Below are positions 31,661 through 43,420 of a DNA stretch of 64,000 bases, piece after piece; position 1 is the stretch's first letter; each line of letters opens with the position of its first letter. The notes under the pieces were generated by a model that worked only from the letters and a program-made list of their open reading frames with translations, was not told the origin of the DNA and did no database searches. The position numbers were made by a program, and so were the translations under genes. Origin of the DNA: Tetragonia tetragonoides (taxonomy: Eukaryota > Streptophyta > Magnoliopsida > Caryophyllales > Aizoaceae); the NCBI GenBank assembly GCA_038025085.1, contig CM076139.1:22647307-22711306 (forward strand). The letters run 5' to 3'.

Positions 31661-32486
31661 AATAAACCCGGCGACAAGCTGATTCTGTACCTCTTCCTTT
31701 ATCTTCAATGCCCATTCTGGTCGGAGACGCCGCAGTTTCTGCTTGACTGGTTCAGCATCAGGGTACAAAGGGATTTTATGTTCGGCAATGCTTCTTTCAA
31801 TGCTCGGCATGTCCTTATAAGACCAAGCAAAGACATATGTGTATTGCTTCAAAAGTTCAACAAATTGCTCACGTTCCTGTGCAGTTAGGGATAATCCAAT
31901 TCTTACTTCACGAGGTTCGCTTTCATCGCTTAAATTATTTAATTCTGTTTCTCCCATAATGGAGGTCTTTTGTTCATGATTGATTACTGCTTTGAGCAGA
32001 TCTTTTGGCAACTCATTTTAATCATTGGGTTTATCAATAGCTAAACAAGGTAACAAATAAGCAGAAGGATCTTTCATTTTATTGATATTAGAACTCAAAA
32101 CAGCAAGAAAGGGATCTGACTTTCCCTTCACAATGACACTAGACTTAGAAGAAATAAAGGGGACAGTCCCCGCTCCTGACTCATACTTAGGACCTAAGCT
32201 AGACACTGACTCTGACTCTGACTGAGACTCGGAATCAGATTCTTCCATCATTGGTCTTTTCCCTGTAGATATCGTGACCTTCCGTCCATTCGGGCCAGTC
32301 CAGCTTACTTCTTTGCGCCATCCCATTGTGACATCTTCAGTAGTATATATTAGGTCCGCAGGATTGAAGTTGCGATCAATGAGAGCCATTATCTCCTCAT
32401 CATTTCAGAAGCTTCGGCCATTCTGTTTTCTCGACCAAATAAAAGACCCAACAGCTGGTTACCTGGTGCTTTGACCCAATCTTGAC
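31616..32486 (-). pseudogene. gag-RT linker region of element B
   Basis: It runs from LLGLLFGREN (about 32440) through ALIDRNFNPADLIYTTEDVT and an acidic Ser-rich tract (EESDSESQSESESVSS), then EPREVRIGLSLTAQEREQFVELLKQY, VFAWSYKDMPSIERSIAEH and PVKQKLRRLRPEWALKIKEE, which leads into RT. A stop at about 32015 and a frame change near 31636 break it. No D-T/S-G protease motif is present anywhere between G-patch and RT. Same content as in element A, so the lack of protease is a family trait and not a one-off deletion. Confidence 0.72.
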
Positions 32487-33866
32487 TCACCGGTTCTGAG
32501 GGGTGATGTGCCTCCTCGTCCAATTGATTGCATTCACGGCTGATTTCAAAACCTTGGTGTGTGACCTTGGCCTCCTCGTCATAGTACAGTTCAGGGAAGC
32601 CGTAATATGGACAATAATCTCCTCTGTGATGAACTGGCCATTTAGAGTGTGGCTATAGGTCGGGATGATTTGTTTTCCTTTAAGTTGTTTCCTTTGTTTC
32701 AAGGCCTGATCATGGACTTCTTTGTCAGTAGGTTGGTAACCAAGTCCAAAGGAATTGTTTTTGGCTTCTAATTTGAAGGTGGTGGGCCCTTGTTCACTTC
32801 TTCCTAATCCCATGCCGGGTATGTACCCTAGCTTCTTAAGAAAGCCATTAACATGAGGATTTGAGTGCGGTATGAACGGTGCCTGATCCATTTCCAGTAC
32901 TTTGACCTCGGATTCTGATTCATACTTACGTATGGTGATCTTGAATATATGGGACTTCGGAGGAGAGACAATTCCGGAATCAATGATGAACTGGATGTCA
33001 CACTTCAAACGATAACATTGTTCAGTGAGGTGACCAAAGCATCTGTGATACCTGAAGTAAAGGTAATGATCCTCCTCTTCTGGTAAGACCCCCTCGAGGA
33101 ACCGGAGATCTCCACGGCGAAGTAAGACTGTCATAACATCATGAATATATATTTCAAGTGGCGTGAACTCACGGGTAGGAATGCTTGATATTTTCTTGGA
33201 TAACCAATGATGCGCGGGCCACATGGTCCCTTCATCAATGATGGCTTGAATCTTGTTTCTTAGGTTCCTGCACTCATTGGTATGATGTCCGCAGGCTCGG
33301 CAGTATTCGCAGTAGAAACTTGGGTTTCCATTCTCCGGGACGAGTTCATAAGTGGGTCCTATTGGTTGCATGTAGCCATATAACCTCATTTGTTGAAAAA
33401 TGTGTTCCTGAGGCCAGCGAGGTTGCTCTTGATTGAGAAGAACTTCGTCACCTTCTAGAGCCTTAATTCTTTGTTCCAACCCAGCGACTGTCTTTTGTAA
33501 CCTTTTAATCTCTGAGTGGTAGACAACTATGTATTGTGTTAGGTGCTCAATATCATCTTGTGCTTCAACAATGGCCTGAGTTGGTTTGCTTGCGCTTCTA
33601 TACTCCACAAGGCGTGGGGTTTCATCAGGATCAAGACCCACTTGGATCTTGGCCTCCCGGAGTGATCGGTCCAGTTGTTCATCCAAATCAAGGGATTCGT
33701 CTTGAGTATCAAGTATCAATTCTCTTGAAGTTTTGTGGACTGGATATCCAGTTGTCACAAAATGAGCTTTGATCTTCTTAGCATTCTGGCCCATTTCCGA
33801 CCCTGGCATGAGGAGAGATTTGTTCTGTGTATGTTCGGCTGAGGAACGCTTGAGGGACCCTGGCAT
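32487..33866 (-). pseudogene. gag-like protein with zinc knuckles and G-patch, element B
   Basis: This is the longest intact frame of the family. The start chosen is MPGSLKRSSAEHT at 33866, because the 29 residues upstream (open to 33953) look hydrophobic and untranslated; either is possible. Order: acidic N-terminus (LDTQDESLDLDEQLD), coiled coil (EAQDDIEHLTQYIVVYHSE..GLEQRIKALEGD), CCHC knuckle CEYCRACGHHTNEC, a second variant knuckle (FRYHRCFGHLTEQC, with Cys replaced by Phe at the first position), and G-patch GYIPGMGLGRSEQGPT..FGLGYQPT. It ends in a frame shift near 32490. No retroviral capsid-like gag core is seen. An RNA-binding role is likely by motif. Confidence 0.75.
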
Positions 33867-34897
33867 GATCCGAATGAGTAGAAGACCTCTTAGAATCAAA
33901 AAGACCACGAGACTCTTATCTAAGAAAAAGTTGACCCACACATAGAAAAACACATTGTCCTAGAAAGGAAAAGTCCTTCAGCCTAAATGCCTGAATATTT
34001 CCCTAATATTAAAGGAAAATAAAGTAAATTGAACAAAAATAATAAAAATAGAAAAAGATGGACTATCCTATTTTTTTATTTATTTCCTAGACTCAAAGAA
34101 AATGGAAAATGGGATAAAATAAAACAAAAAGAATTTCGGTCTTTTCTTCTTTTTTTTTGATTTTTTTGTTGTTTTTTTTCGGCATATTTTTGTTTTGCGG
34201 TTTTTTTTTTAATTTTTTTTTTACCGAATCTGAATTACATCAAAAAAAAAAATAATAATAAAATAGAAAAACGGAGAGGGGAAATTGGGAGACTGGCTCT
34301 TTTTTTTTGCTAAGAGATCCTAGAAAATTGTTCATGACTTTTAGAATATATCATCGGGAAAATGATCAGTGTTCATTGAATTGAATTCTCGCACCATCTT
34401 CGGGCATTAGGAACTAGCTAAAAAAAAAAAACTCCTAGCACGTAAGTACATGTTGGCACATAATCACGGTATTCATGCATTCAAGCAAGCATTATAACAA
34501 CGCAATTTACAGGCATACATGTGATCAGACGGGCATTATAACGACACATGCACAACAAGCAAGCGGATGCACAAATGTGGGTTAGAGGCATTTGGCTCCT
34601 GTGAGGTTACCACGACAAATTACAATTTCCGTTCGGCGGATGGTCGACACATCAATTGTAATTCTTTTCATCAACAAGGATTGATAAGTCATGGGTGAGG
34701 AAGCGTCGATTTGCATGATAGGACAACTGTATATTCCTTTAGATATACGGGTTGTCTACGAGTTGCGACACAAACTTCCTCGAGGGTTGATAAGGGTCAA
34801 AAATTGTGCCAAAGCACATGCAAATGATGCAAAATATGGAACATGTTATTAAACAATTAAGCAAACTTGACTTTCGAGTCTCACCCTCTTAAATAAA
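33867..34897 (-). other. 5' leader of element B
   Basis: This non-coding region has long T runs at 34065-34310 on the + strand and a conserved part (34440-34895) close to the leader of A. It contains TTCCGTTCGGCGGATGGTCGA-like sequence and TAGATATACGGGTT in both elements. No ORF supported. Confidence 0.6.
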
Positions 34898-34915
34898 TCC
34901 CCAGCATAGTCGCCA
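34898..34915 (-). other. primer binding site of element B
   Basis: On the - strand TGGCGACTATGCTGGGGA is one base from the LTR. It differs from element A's site in three central positions (TTCAC against TATGC). Confidence 0.72.
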
Positions 34916-34916
34916 C

Positions 34917-36250
34917 TGTAAGGACCCGGGATTTCTACGGCCACGGAGTGCGTCTTTATAGAAAATTTGTAAGTTGGGGGTTTAGATAAGCTAAAGGAAC
35001 CGTCGAGTTAGAAAAGCTTTTGTAAAGACTTGAATTGAATAAAAACCATGAACGATGTCAAAAATCTGCTATCGGCATTTTATCGAAGGGACAATCCGAA
35101 GGGACAATCCGAAGGGACAACCTAATAGTGTGATAAGTGAACTGATCATGTTTTTAGAAAGACTCCCGCTCATATAGAACATATGAGTACCCAAGAAAAA
35201 AGGGTTCGGGGGCGAAGGTACGAGGCGGGAAGGTGTTAAACACCCACCTCGCCCGTTTATGAAGGCCTCTACTAACTCAAGTTTGCTTAATAATTTAAAG
35301 ACATGATTCCCACACAAATCGGATTAACAAACTAGACATAGACTATTAATTGGTTCATCACAAGCATCACAACATTTATTATTGACCCTTATTTAGACAT
35401 GCATTCGATTAGCAAATTGGACAGCACAACGATTATCCAGACAATATTTAGGAAGCAATAAAAGCGTTATTCTAGCATGATATCTACATTATGACTACTA
35501 GAAAAATAAACAATTAGACAATTAATTTAATTTGAGCTCTCAGGAGTTTGTACCTGAACTTTAGCTATATTTGACAAAAATAGTAAAGACAAGATCTCAA
35601 GTTTGGAAGAAAGAGGGGGAATCTCGGTGTCAATACTCCCTAGAATAGAATAAAATTGATTATGGAAAAAAGAGGGAGAAGCTCAGAGTCAATACTACTG
35701 AGAATAGAGGGTGTCAACTGTAGACTGTGTGTTTTGAACTGAGGGTGAAGGGTTGTTGATATAGGCGTGGGGAAGTAGGGTTGGATGACAGAAATTGAGC
35801 TGAAAAACGAGACGGGCCTGAAAAATCAGTCGGGCCCGAAGAAGGGTCAGCGCCGCTAGCGGCCCTGGGACTTATTCCAGGGCCGTTGACGGCTCTCAGC
35901 AGCCAGCTGGATGTCGTCTTAATGATGTCATCCAGTCTATTTTTATTTTCCGGAGGAATTTTTTTATTCCGAAAAAAATGAAAAGACCGTTTTACCCTTG
36001 GACGGTAAAAGACGGTTCTACCCCTAAATTACAACTTGGCGACCGGGGGTCGGAAAAAGGCGTGAGACGTGTCGTTGGAAAGCTCTTGAACGGGGCTTCT
36101 AAATGAAATGGAAAGAAGGAGTGTTTGGAAGAAAAACCTGAGACCTTATCTTAACTATTAAAGCAAAAATAGCAGTTCAAGTTTATAAATTACTCCTTTC
36201 ATGCTCGGGCTTTTGCAGAGAAATCTGAAGGCGCTTTTTTGGCGTCTACA
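34917..36250 (-). repeat. 5' LTR of element B
   Basis: It is 1334 bases with the same ends as the 3' LTR. The TATA region is altered (GATATAGGC at about 35758 where the 3' LTR has TATATAAGC). The palindrome GCCGCTAGCGGC is at 35852-35863, followed by the arm GGGCCGTTGACGGCTCTC. A GAAGGGACAATCC short tandem repeat lies at 35085-35120. ATAAT follows at 36251. Confidence 0.92.
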
Positions 36251-37077
36251 ATAATTCATCCTCTTGTTCAAATTTGATTCTAATATTTACAAGTAAGTGT
36301 TTTTAATTGCTCGTTGATTATTAAAAGCTTGTTCTTGATTCAAATTATCGTTTTTATGAACCCTAACATGTTGATGAGCATACCCTAATTTATGTGTTTG
36401 ACATAGGGTTTCTAGATTCTAGTATTTTACATCTTATAATCATGTTTAGGGTTAGATTTGGTGTTTTTATTGAATTTGAATCAAAGGTTAAATAAAAAGT
36501 TTAAATCTTTGTCAATTTATTAAATCTGTAATTTTGTTAAATAATCAGATTTAATTTAGGATTGGATTTGTTAAATTGATTAACAAGAAAGAAAAAAAAG
36601 TGGGATTTAGGGCCACACGGTCGAGGCCTACGCGATGCACGGCCCAGTCGTGCGGCGCTGCAGGGCAGTTGCTGGCGGCCGTGCACCGCCACGCGCTAGC
36701 CGGCGGGCCACCAGCGGGTCTGCTGGTGGTGTGGCCCGCTGGTGGTGGTGTATGGTTGGTGTTTTGGGTGTTTGACTTTTGTTTGGTTATTGACTTCAAT
36801 TAGGGTTTATGAAAAGTTTTGAAACTTTGGTTTAAAAAATCATTGAGCATGCATGAGTAATAAAATTTCAGCAACTTAATTATTTAGGTTTAATGATCTA
36901 AACCATCTTAAAGTTTAATTTAATGGTTTAGAAGTCAAAGTATTGACTTGTGAATTATTGTGGATTTGTTAGGGGCTGTTGACTGCATTAAACGTAAGGA
37001 GCTTACGTGAATTGTCGTGATTGAAATCTTGTATCCATACTGAGTAATTGGGCGAGTGGTTTTTTCTAAAACAATTC
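36251..37077 (+). repeat. LTR piece 2 (continuation of the LTR at 20585)
   Basis: It starts with the second ATAAT and continues CTCTTTC(ATAAT)TCATCC across the insertion. No gene is present. It has a GC-rich segment with inverted GCGGGCC/GGCCCGC-type repeats at 36600-36745, like the GC-rich block of the LTR at 1200-2600. It ends at ACAATTC (37071-37077), the probable target duplication of the LINE. Confidence 0.65.
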
Positions 37078-37155
37078 TTTTTTTTAGATAAAGAGAAATT
37101 TTTATTACAAAAACTGAGTAGCAAAACAAGTACAAGCTAAGAGGACAAAGAGTCC

Positions 37156-40100
37156 TCAAATACAAATTCCCCCAGTGACGCTGAACGTCAGTGAGGGGCA
37201 CCCTCCTAAAAGCTCCAGAAGCCTTGGCCCACAATGAAGCCAAGTACACCACCCGATCCCAAACAAAACCAATAGGCCTAGTTGTTCCGTCAAAAGTACG
37301 GGAATTCCATTCCAACCAAACACACCAGAAGATAGCCAATGACGCACATCGCCATAACCTCTGTTCTCCTTGCCTCTCCCAAAACCAGAAGGAGCCTGTA
37401 AAAGCTGAGTAATGGTGGGAGGACAAATAAAGCATTCCCCCCTAAAACTAAACAGCTGCCCCCATCGAGATTGGGTAAACTGACAATGTAAAAATAGGTG
37501 CAGACAAGTCTCACCAGCCTGATAGCAAAGCACACACACATTCGGGGGAATGGACCATCCTGGCCTTCGCCGTTGCATCATATCATGAGTGTTCACCTTA
37601 CCTAGTGCCGTTGTCCACACAAAAGCCCGAACTTTGAGGGGAGCCTTCGACTTATATATGAAATTGGCTAAATGAAAGGGGCGAGTAATTGAGAGAAGGC
37701 AAAGATGATGTAAGAAGGATTTGCAAGAGAAAACCCCTGAAAGGTCTCCAATCCAAACCCTAGAGTCGCTTGTGGCAGAAAAATGAATGGTGTCCAGGAC
37801 ACTAAGCAACGAAGTGAGTTCCCCCAATTCCCAGTCAAAAGGAACTCTCCGAAGATGGAGATCCCACGCACCAGTGCTGACTGAATAGAAGGCAGCAATC
37901 GACGCGTCATGTAGAGTAGAAATCTGGTAAACCAGAGGAAATCTGGAAGAGAACGAAGAGTCCCGATTCCAAACATCCTCCCGGAAACGAACCCCAAGTC
38001 CATTGCCCAATCTAAACCTGACCAAGGAAAGAAGAAAGATGATACCTGTGAAATGAATTTCCAAGGGAAGCATGAGAAACAGAGGAGCCGGCATAAGCAT
38101 CCCACCCGTTCTGTAGAAGACCGTACTTACTCCTGATAACTCGGTGCCATAGGGACTCGGTCTCCAAAGGAAAACGCCACAACCACTTCCCCACCAGCGA
38201 AATGTTCTTAGACACCAACCGCCCAAAACCCAGTCCTCCCTCAGCCTTAGGCCTACACACTAAGTCCCAACTAACAAGGTGATCTCTCTTACACCTAGTG
38301 ACTTCAGACCATAGAAAATCAAGCATCATTCTCTCAAGTCTGTCAGCCACACTAACCGGTATCCTAAACAGTGAAAGATAGTAGAGGGGGATACTAGACA
38401 GACAAGACTGAAGCATTGTAATCCTCCCTCCCAAAGAAAAGTACACCCCTTTCCACCCATCTAGGCGTTTAGCAACCCTAGTCACAACAGGTTCTCAGAA
38501 GAAAGTAGAACGAGGATTTCCCCCAAGGGGGTTACCAAGATAGATAAGGGGCCACTGCTGGACACGACACCCAACCAGCCTCGCAAAAGACTCTAAGTCT
38601 GGACCATCCACGTGCACCCCAGCCAGACCACACTTATGGAGATTGATCTTCATCCCGGACACCACCTCAAACACCTGGAGGATAGGAAGGACCCTCTTGA
38701 AACATTCCAGATCAGCAGAGAGGAAGAGGATCGTGTCATCCGTAAACTGAAGGTGGGAGACGGCGACTCTCTCCCTCCCCACTCGGAAACTCTCCACTAA
38801 ACCCCTCTCAACCCCAACATCCAACATCCTACCCAAGACATCAACCACAAGAGTGAAAAGAAAAGGAGGGAGAGGATCTCCTTGCCTAAGCCCACGGGAG
38901 GGAGAAAAACAATCACAAGGAGCGCCATTGACCAGGACAGAAAAACTAGCGTTAGAAAGGCAACCCCTAACCCACCTTCGCCACCTCCCACCAAAGCCCT
39001 TGTTATTCATAACCCTATCCAGGAAGCCCCAACTCACTCTATCATAGGCCTTCTCAAAATCAAGCTTAAAAACCACACCCTTAAACTTATTCCGCCGAGC
39101 ATCATCAACGGCCTCGTTAGCGATTAAGGCTGCATCCAAGATTTGATGACCCTCAACGAAAGCACTCTGAGCCCCAGAAAAAGTATCCGAGAGGATTGCA
39201 CTAAGTCTAACGGAAAGGACCTTAGTAACGATCTTGTACACACAAGTGGTCAAACTAATAGGCCTAAAGTCCCTGATCTGGAAGGATCGATCTTTTTTAG
39301 GCATTAAGGTAATGAAATTGGAGTTCATACTCTTACACATCACCCCAGTCGCATGAAACTCAGTGAAAATCCCCAATAACTCCTACTTAACAAGCTCCCA
39401 ACAATCTTGGAAAAAAGCCATAGTAAAGCCATCCGGTACTTGAGCTTTCGCCCTATCCATCCCAAACACGGCATCTCTAATCTCTTCAAGCTCAAACGAT
39501 CTCTCCAACCACTCTCTACTCTGAGGTGAAACAGAATCCCACGCCACCCCTTCTAGCATGGGTCTATCCAAAACCTCCTCCGATAAAAGGCCCTTATAGA
39601 ACTCAGTAATCTCTTTGCCAATCCTATCCACATCGGTAACTCTCTCACCATTGCTCGTCTCCAACTCCTTAACAAAGTTCCGTCTCCGCCTCCCATTAAC
39701 CACCTTAAAGAACAACCTAGAGTTAGAGTCCCGCCCATTTAACCTTCATCTTCTGATGTTGGCTCTGTTTCTCCCTCATAAGAACCTCCTCCAAGTTATT
39801 CTTTTGCTCTAGACTCCTCCGAGGCAAGTCTTGCTTCTGCCCACCCTCACTCAAAGTGCGATTAACCTCAAGAAGTTCCTTTAGAATATCACATTTCTTA
39901 GCCCTAACATCCCCAAACACTTCCTTATTCCACTCCTTAAGCTTCCCTTTAACAAACTTAAGTCTCCTCGTAAAACAAAACCCTCTCCAACCCTCAACCT
40001 TACACTCAGACCACCATTCCTGAACACAATTTCTAAAATCTACATGAGTAGTCCACATGTTTTCAAACCGAAATGGAGTGGGGCCCCACTTAATAGCGGT

Positions 40101-40338
40101 GGACTGAAGAAAGATGGGAAAGTGATCAGAACAAGGTCTAGAAAAGACCTCCTGGACAAGAGAATAAAACTCACCCTCGAACTCGTTAGTGCACAAAAAG
40201 CGGTCAATCCGCGAAGACGCGTTGCGGCTTCCACTCACACTCCAAGAAAACTGAGCATTAGACAAAGGGAGATCACGTAGGTGAGTCTCCTTGATGAGGC
40301 AATCGAACTGAGTCATACAAGATCTAGACCCCCGCCCC
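37156..40338 (-). pseudogene. LINE ORF2: endonuclease end, reverse transcriptase, zf-RVT
   Basis: From 40338 down comes the end of the endonuclease (RIDRFLCTNEFEGEF, SDHFPIFLQS), then a linker (MFFKVVNGRRRRNFV) after a frame change near 39720. The RT follows: KDRSFQIRDFRPISLTTCVYKI, VFKLDFEKAYDRVSWGFL, GLRQGDPLPPFLFTL and the catalytic motif, here FTDDTILFL in place of the usual FADD. Then come a stop near 38495 and SLGGRITMLQSCLSSIPLYYLSLF. A frame change near 38110 leads to the zf-RVT region (KAPLKVRAFVWTTALGKVNTHD, CVLCYQAGETCLHLFLHC), and another near 37340 to FWCVWLEWNSRTF. It performs target-primed reverse transcription in L1 elements. At least four disruptions. Confidence 0.9.
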
Positions 40339-40343
40339 CCAGC

Positions 40344-41259
40344 TGATATAACCAAAATATCTAGGGTCGAGCTATCGACCCCCGTCCTAGCTACGCCAGA
40401 AGAATCCTGACCTTCAGCAGAGCCAGGATCATCGACAACTCTAAAAAGGCATTTCTTCACCTCGCGGGGCAACCCCTGATCGAGGGTTCCCCCGCCCGCT
40501 GCTCAACATCACCAACAGACCCGGGAAGATCTACGTCAACTACCAGTCTCATATCGACCCAAGGACTACAATTATGCTTTGGCTCGACTACGAGGGTCGG
40601 CTCAACCATGAATCGACCCTTAGGCTTTCTTTACGCTCAACCCTGACGCTAGCATATGTACTATGCGAATATTCCTATAGAGATTCGGATGACTGCCTTG
40701 GCGCCCACGCTCTCTAAGCCCCAAAGACAGAAGTGGCGACATCAACTGTACGAACCCCTACATGGAATCATCCCAAGGGATCGTACCACAACTCACGTGA
40801 CCACCCCCTCTAAGCCGACTTAGAGAGGGACGTACGTACAGGGCTACGTGTCCACTGTTCATTCGACAAAGCTAGCCGATTTTTTCCCTATAAATACCTG
40901 CGCGAAAATCAAGGCAAGGGAAGGTCATTTTATTGAGAGAACATTCACGCTGTCTGACATTGAGCTCTGACATTCTGTCTTTCAGCTCTGATTCCCATAG
41001 TCTGACGCTCAATCAAATCCTCACCTCATTACTCCAAATATACATGTCTGTACAAAAGTACCTCTCGTACAGATCTCCATTTACTAACTTCAGCATCGGA
41101 GGGGTCTTCTCGGGTCGACCCCCCGAGCTAGTTCACCTTTGCTTGTCTTGTGCAGGTAGCAGTGGAGAGGGCCAGGAAAACAGACAAACAGCCCCCGCTC
41201 GCACATCTCGATCCCAACATCTTCCCAGTGTTCAACCCCCCTTCAAATCGGGCGAAACA
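40344..41259 (+). repeat. 5' LTR of element E
   Basis: Starts TGATATAACCAAAATATC and ends GGGCGAAACA. The TATA box CTATAAATACC is at about 40889-40899, followed by the leader. The same sequence recurs at 54802-55716. Confidence 0.95.
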
Positions 41260-41261
41260 TT

Positions 41262-41279
41262 TGGCGCCGTCTGTGGGGA
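41262..41279 (+). other. primer binding site of element E
   Basis: TGGCGCCGTCTGTGGGGA begins two bases after the LTR end. This form is common in Tat-type plant elements; the matching tRNA was not checked. Confidence 0.7.
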
Positions 41280-41295
41280 AGGTGTATGGTTCTGC

Positions 41296-43420
41296 ATGAG
41301 TGAGCGACCAGAAACCCCAAATTCAATCGAACTCCCTGACCTAATAACTACAAAATTGCTTCCACCCCCATATCTACGCAAGAAACACACAACAGTTAAC
41401 ATGGAAGTTATCCCGGATCTCGAGGGATCACAACATTTTGATAAGAATGGGAGCCAAACCTTTTGGAATCCCGAAGTCCCTGTAACTCGGGGGGAACTAC
41501 AGCAGATCATGGGGGAATTACAAAATACGATGAAGGAAACTCTTGAGTGTCTGGTGAAAGAGTTGAGGCCTCCTAAAAATCGGGAAAAGGGGGAAACTTC
41601 GAGGGAAGGGAGCAGAGTTCCATCAGAGACCATGCGTCCTCCCCCTCCTCCGCGACCCGAACCATCTCCATCTCTAACAACTAGGTCTGTGAGGGACAGC
41701 TGGTCTACTCATAGCACTGGCGGATCCAAAGAACGCAAAACATCTCGAGGGAAACCCTTGAATCGCCCGACTAACTCGGACGACTTGAGGAAATTCCTTG
41801 AGAAAAAGAGAACGGAGAAAGAGGTCAGCAAGTACGGAACCGACCTTAGGGGTATTATACTCAAAAGGGAGGAAGCCCGACGAGCGGAAGAACAACAGCT
41901 CCAAGAGCTATACCAACTCTACGAAAAAGAGAAACTAAATGGGTCGAGTCGGACTCAGGAAGACCTTCGCAATATCATTGAATACCGAGAGGCTGAACGC
42001 CAAATCGAAGAGCAGAAATTGAAAGAGTTGAATCAAAGATATGAGAATGAACGAAAACGGGATCAGGAACTCCTCACGGGGTTCAGTCCACCTCATATTA
42101 ACACAATTTTGCAACCGTCGATACTCCAAATCTCGAGCCCCACCACCATGGGGAACGTTGGGGTATCTAATACCTTAGCAAACTTGGGGAGTGAAACACC
42201 AGCTGTAGGATTAACTCTGTTTAGCGACGAGATCATGGCGGCTCCAATGCCATCCAAATTAAAACGAATGGCGGACAAGTATGAGGTCCCCCAGAACCCA
42301 CAAGATCACATCATGGCTTACAAAGCGACCATGATGAACCAAACTCTAAGTGATGCGGCGCTGTGCAGAAATTTTCCAATGAATCTGAAGGGGCTTGCCA
42401 TCCGATGGTATACCTCACTTGCCCCTAAGAGTATCTACTCTTGGGCTCAGATGGGAAAAAGCTTCAAGAATCACTTCGCGGCACACATCCAGCAGAGAAA
42501 GACAACGGAACACCTCTAAAAACTAAAACAGGACAAAAAAGAGGGCTTGAAAGATTATCTTGCTCGATTCAATGCAGAAACCCTCGAAACTGATGACCTG
42601 GACGAAAGGCTCACCAGTGCGGCCTTTGTGTCAGGGTTAACCGAGGGGTCGCACTTCAAGTTCCAGATAAATGTGAAGCGAGAGGAAAAAGGATTCCTAA
42701 CCCTGCCAGAGGTTAGAGGATTCACCGTGGCATATGCCAACTCACAGGAACAGTCGGGATGATATACTCCGGGCAATGGGAAGACAGACCCACAGCCCGA
42801 GGCTAAGTCGAGTAAAAATACTAAAAGCGACAAAGACAAGCGACCAGCAGAAGCACTTGCTATGTCCAGGGGGCCTCCTAAAAGAAGTGACTGGAGGAAG
42901 ACAGACCCTTCAGATGATCAGTGGCCGTTCAGTGTTGACCAACAAACCATCTTCAACAAGATGGATCGAAAACTACTCGACATCCCGCCTCCCATTGTTA
43001 GGGATCTCTCTGAGAGAAACCCAAAGCTTCGATGCGCATACCATGACGATGTGGGGCATACGACCCAAGACTGTCAGAGGCTGGTAAGAAACCTTGAGAA
43101 ACTAGCTGAGGAAGGAAAGTTAAAGCAGTTCCTCAAAAAGAAAAATGTCTACAAAAAGCCCAAGGTGACGACGTTTGTGGAAGACGAAGAGTCGGAAGAG
43201 GATGATATGACCAACGTCATTAAAATGATCTATGGTGGCCTAGGTGAAGGAGGGTCGACCAAAAAACAACGACAGGATCATTATCGAAGTGCTGAACAAA
43301 TGATGGCTATGGGGGTTCCCCCCATAAGCAAGATCCCGCCTGTAACCTTCGACGAGCGTGATGCCCAAGCATTGCATCATCCACATGACGATCCACTGGT
43401 CGAAACTCTCAAGATCGCAG
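41296..43420 (+). pseudogene. gag of element E
   Basis: The ATG at 41296 (MSERPETPNS) lies 17 bases past the primer site. The N-terminal half is Pro/Arg-rich with Glu/Lys/Arg-rich coiled coils containing two similar repeats (DLRGIILKREEARRAEEQQLQELYQ-type and DLRNIIEYREAERQIEEQKLKELNQ-type, 41840-42060). The gag core follows: PQDHIMAYKATM, LCRNFPMNLKGLAIRWYTSL and FKNHFAAH. Then comes a TAA at 42517-42519 in place of a sense codon, and KEGLKDYLARFNAE, typical of Tat gag. A TGA at about 42761 and then a CCHC-like site CAYHDDVGHTTQDC (43035 on) end it. It would form the particle. Two stops. Confidence 0.85.

Larger units (their letters stand above)
21103..36250 (-). mobile_element. Element B: complete Tat/Ogre-like element with antisense passenger genes
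   Basis: It is 15148 bases long and bounded by LTRs (21103-22403 and 34917-36250) and by ATAAT target duplications (21098-21102 and 36251-36255). On the - strand from the right: 5' LTR, primer site, leader, gag-like ORF with G-patch, linker, RT, RNase H, extra RNase H, integrase. On the + strand between 3' LTR and integrase: the plant-mobile-domain gene and the DUF7745-like gene. It is the full-length reference for elements A and C. All frames carry stops or shifts, and no protease is recognisable. Confidence 0.92.

Noticed and set aside
36551..36803. Open frames on both strands in the GC-rich block
   Set aside because: Short, low in complexity, overlapping each other and inside an LTR piece.
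38612..40280. + strand frames opposite the LINE RT
   Set aside because: Shadows of the - strand ORF2.
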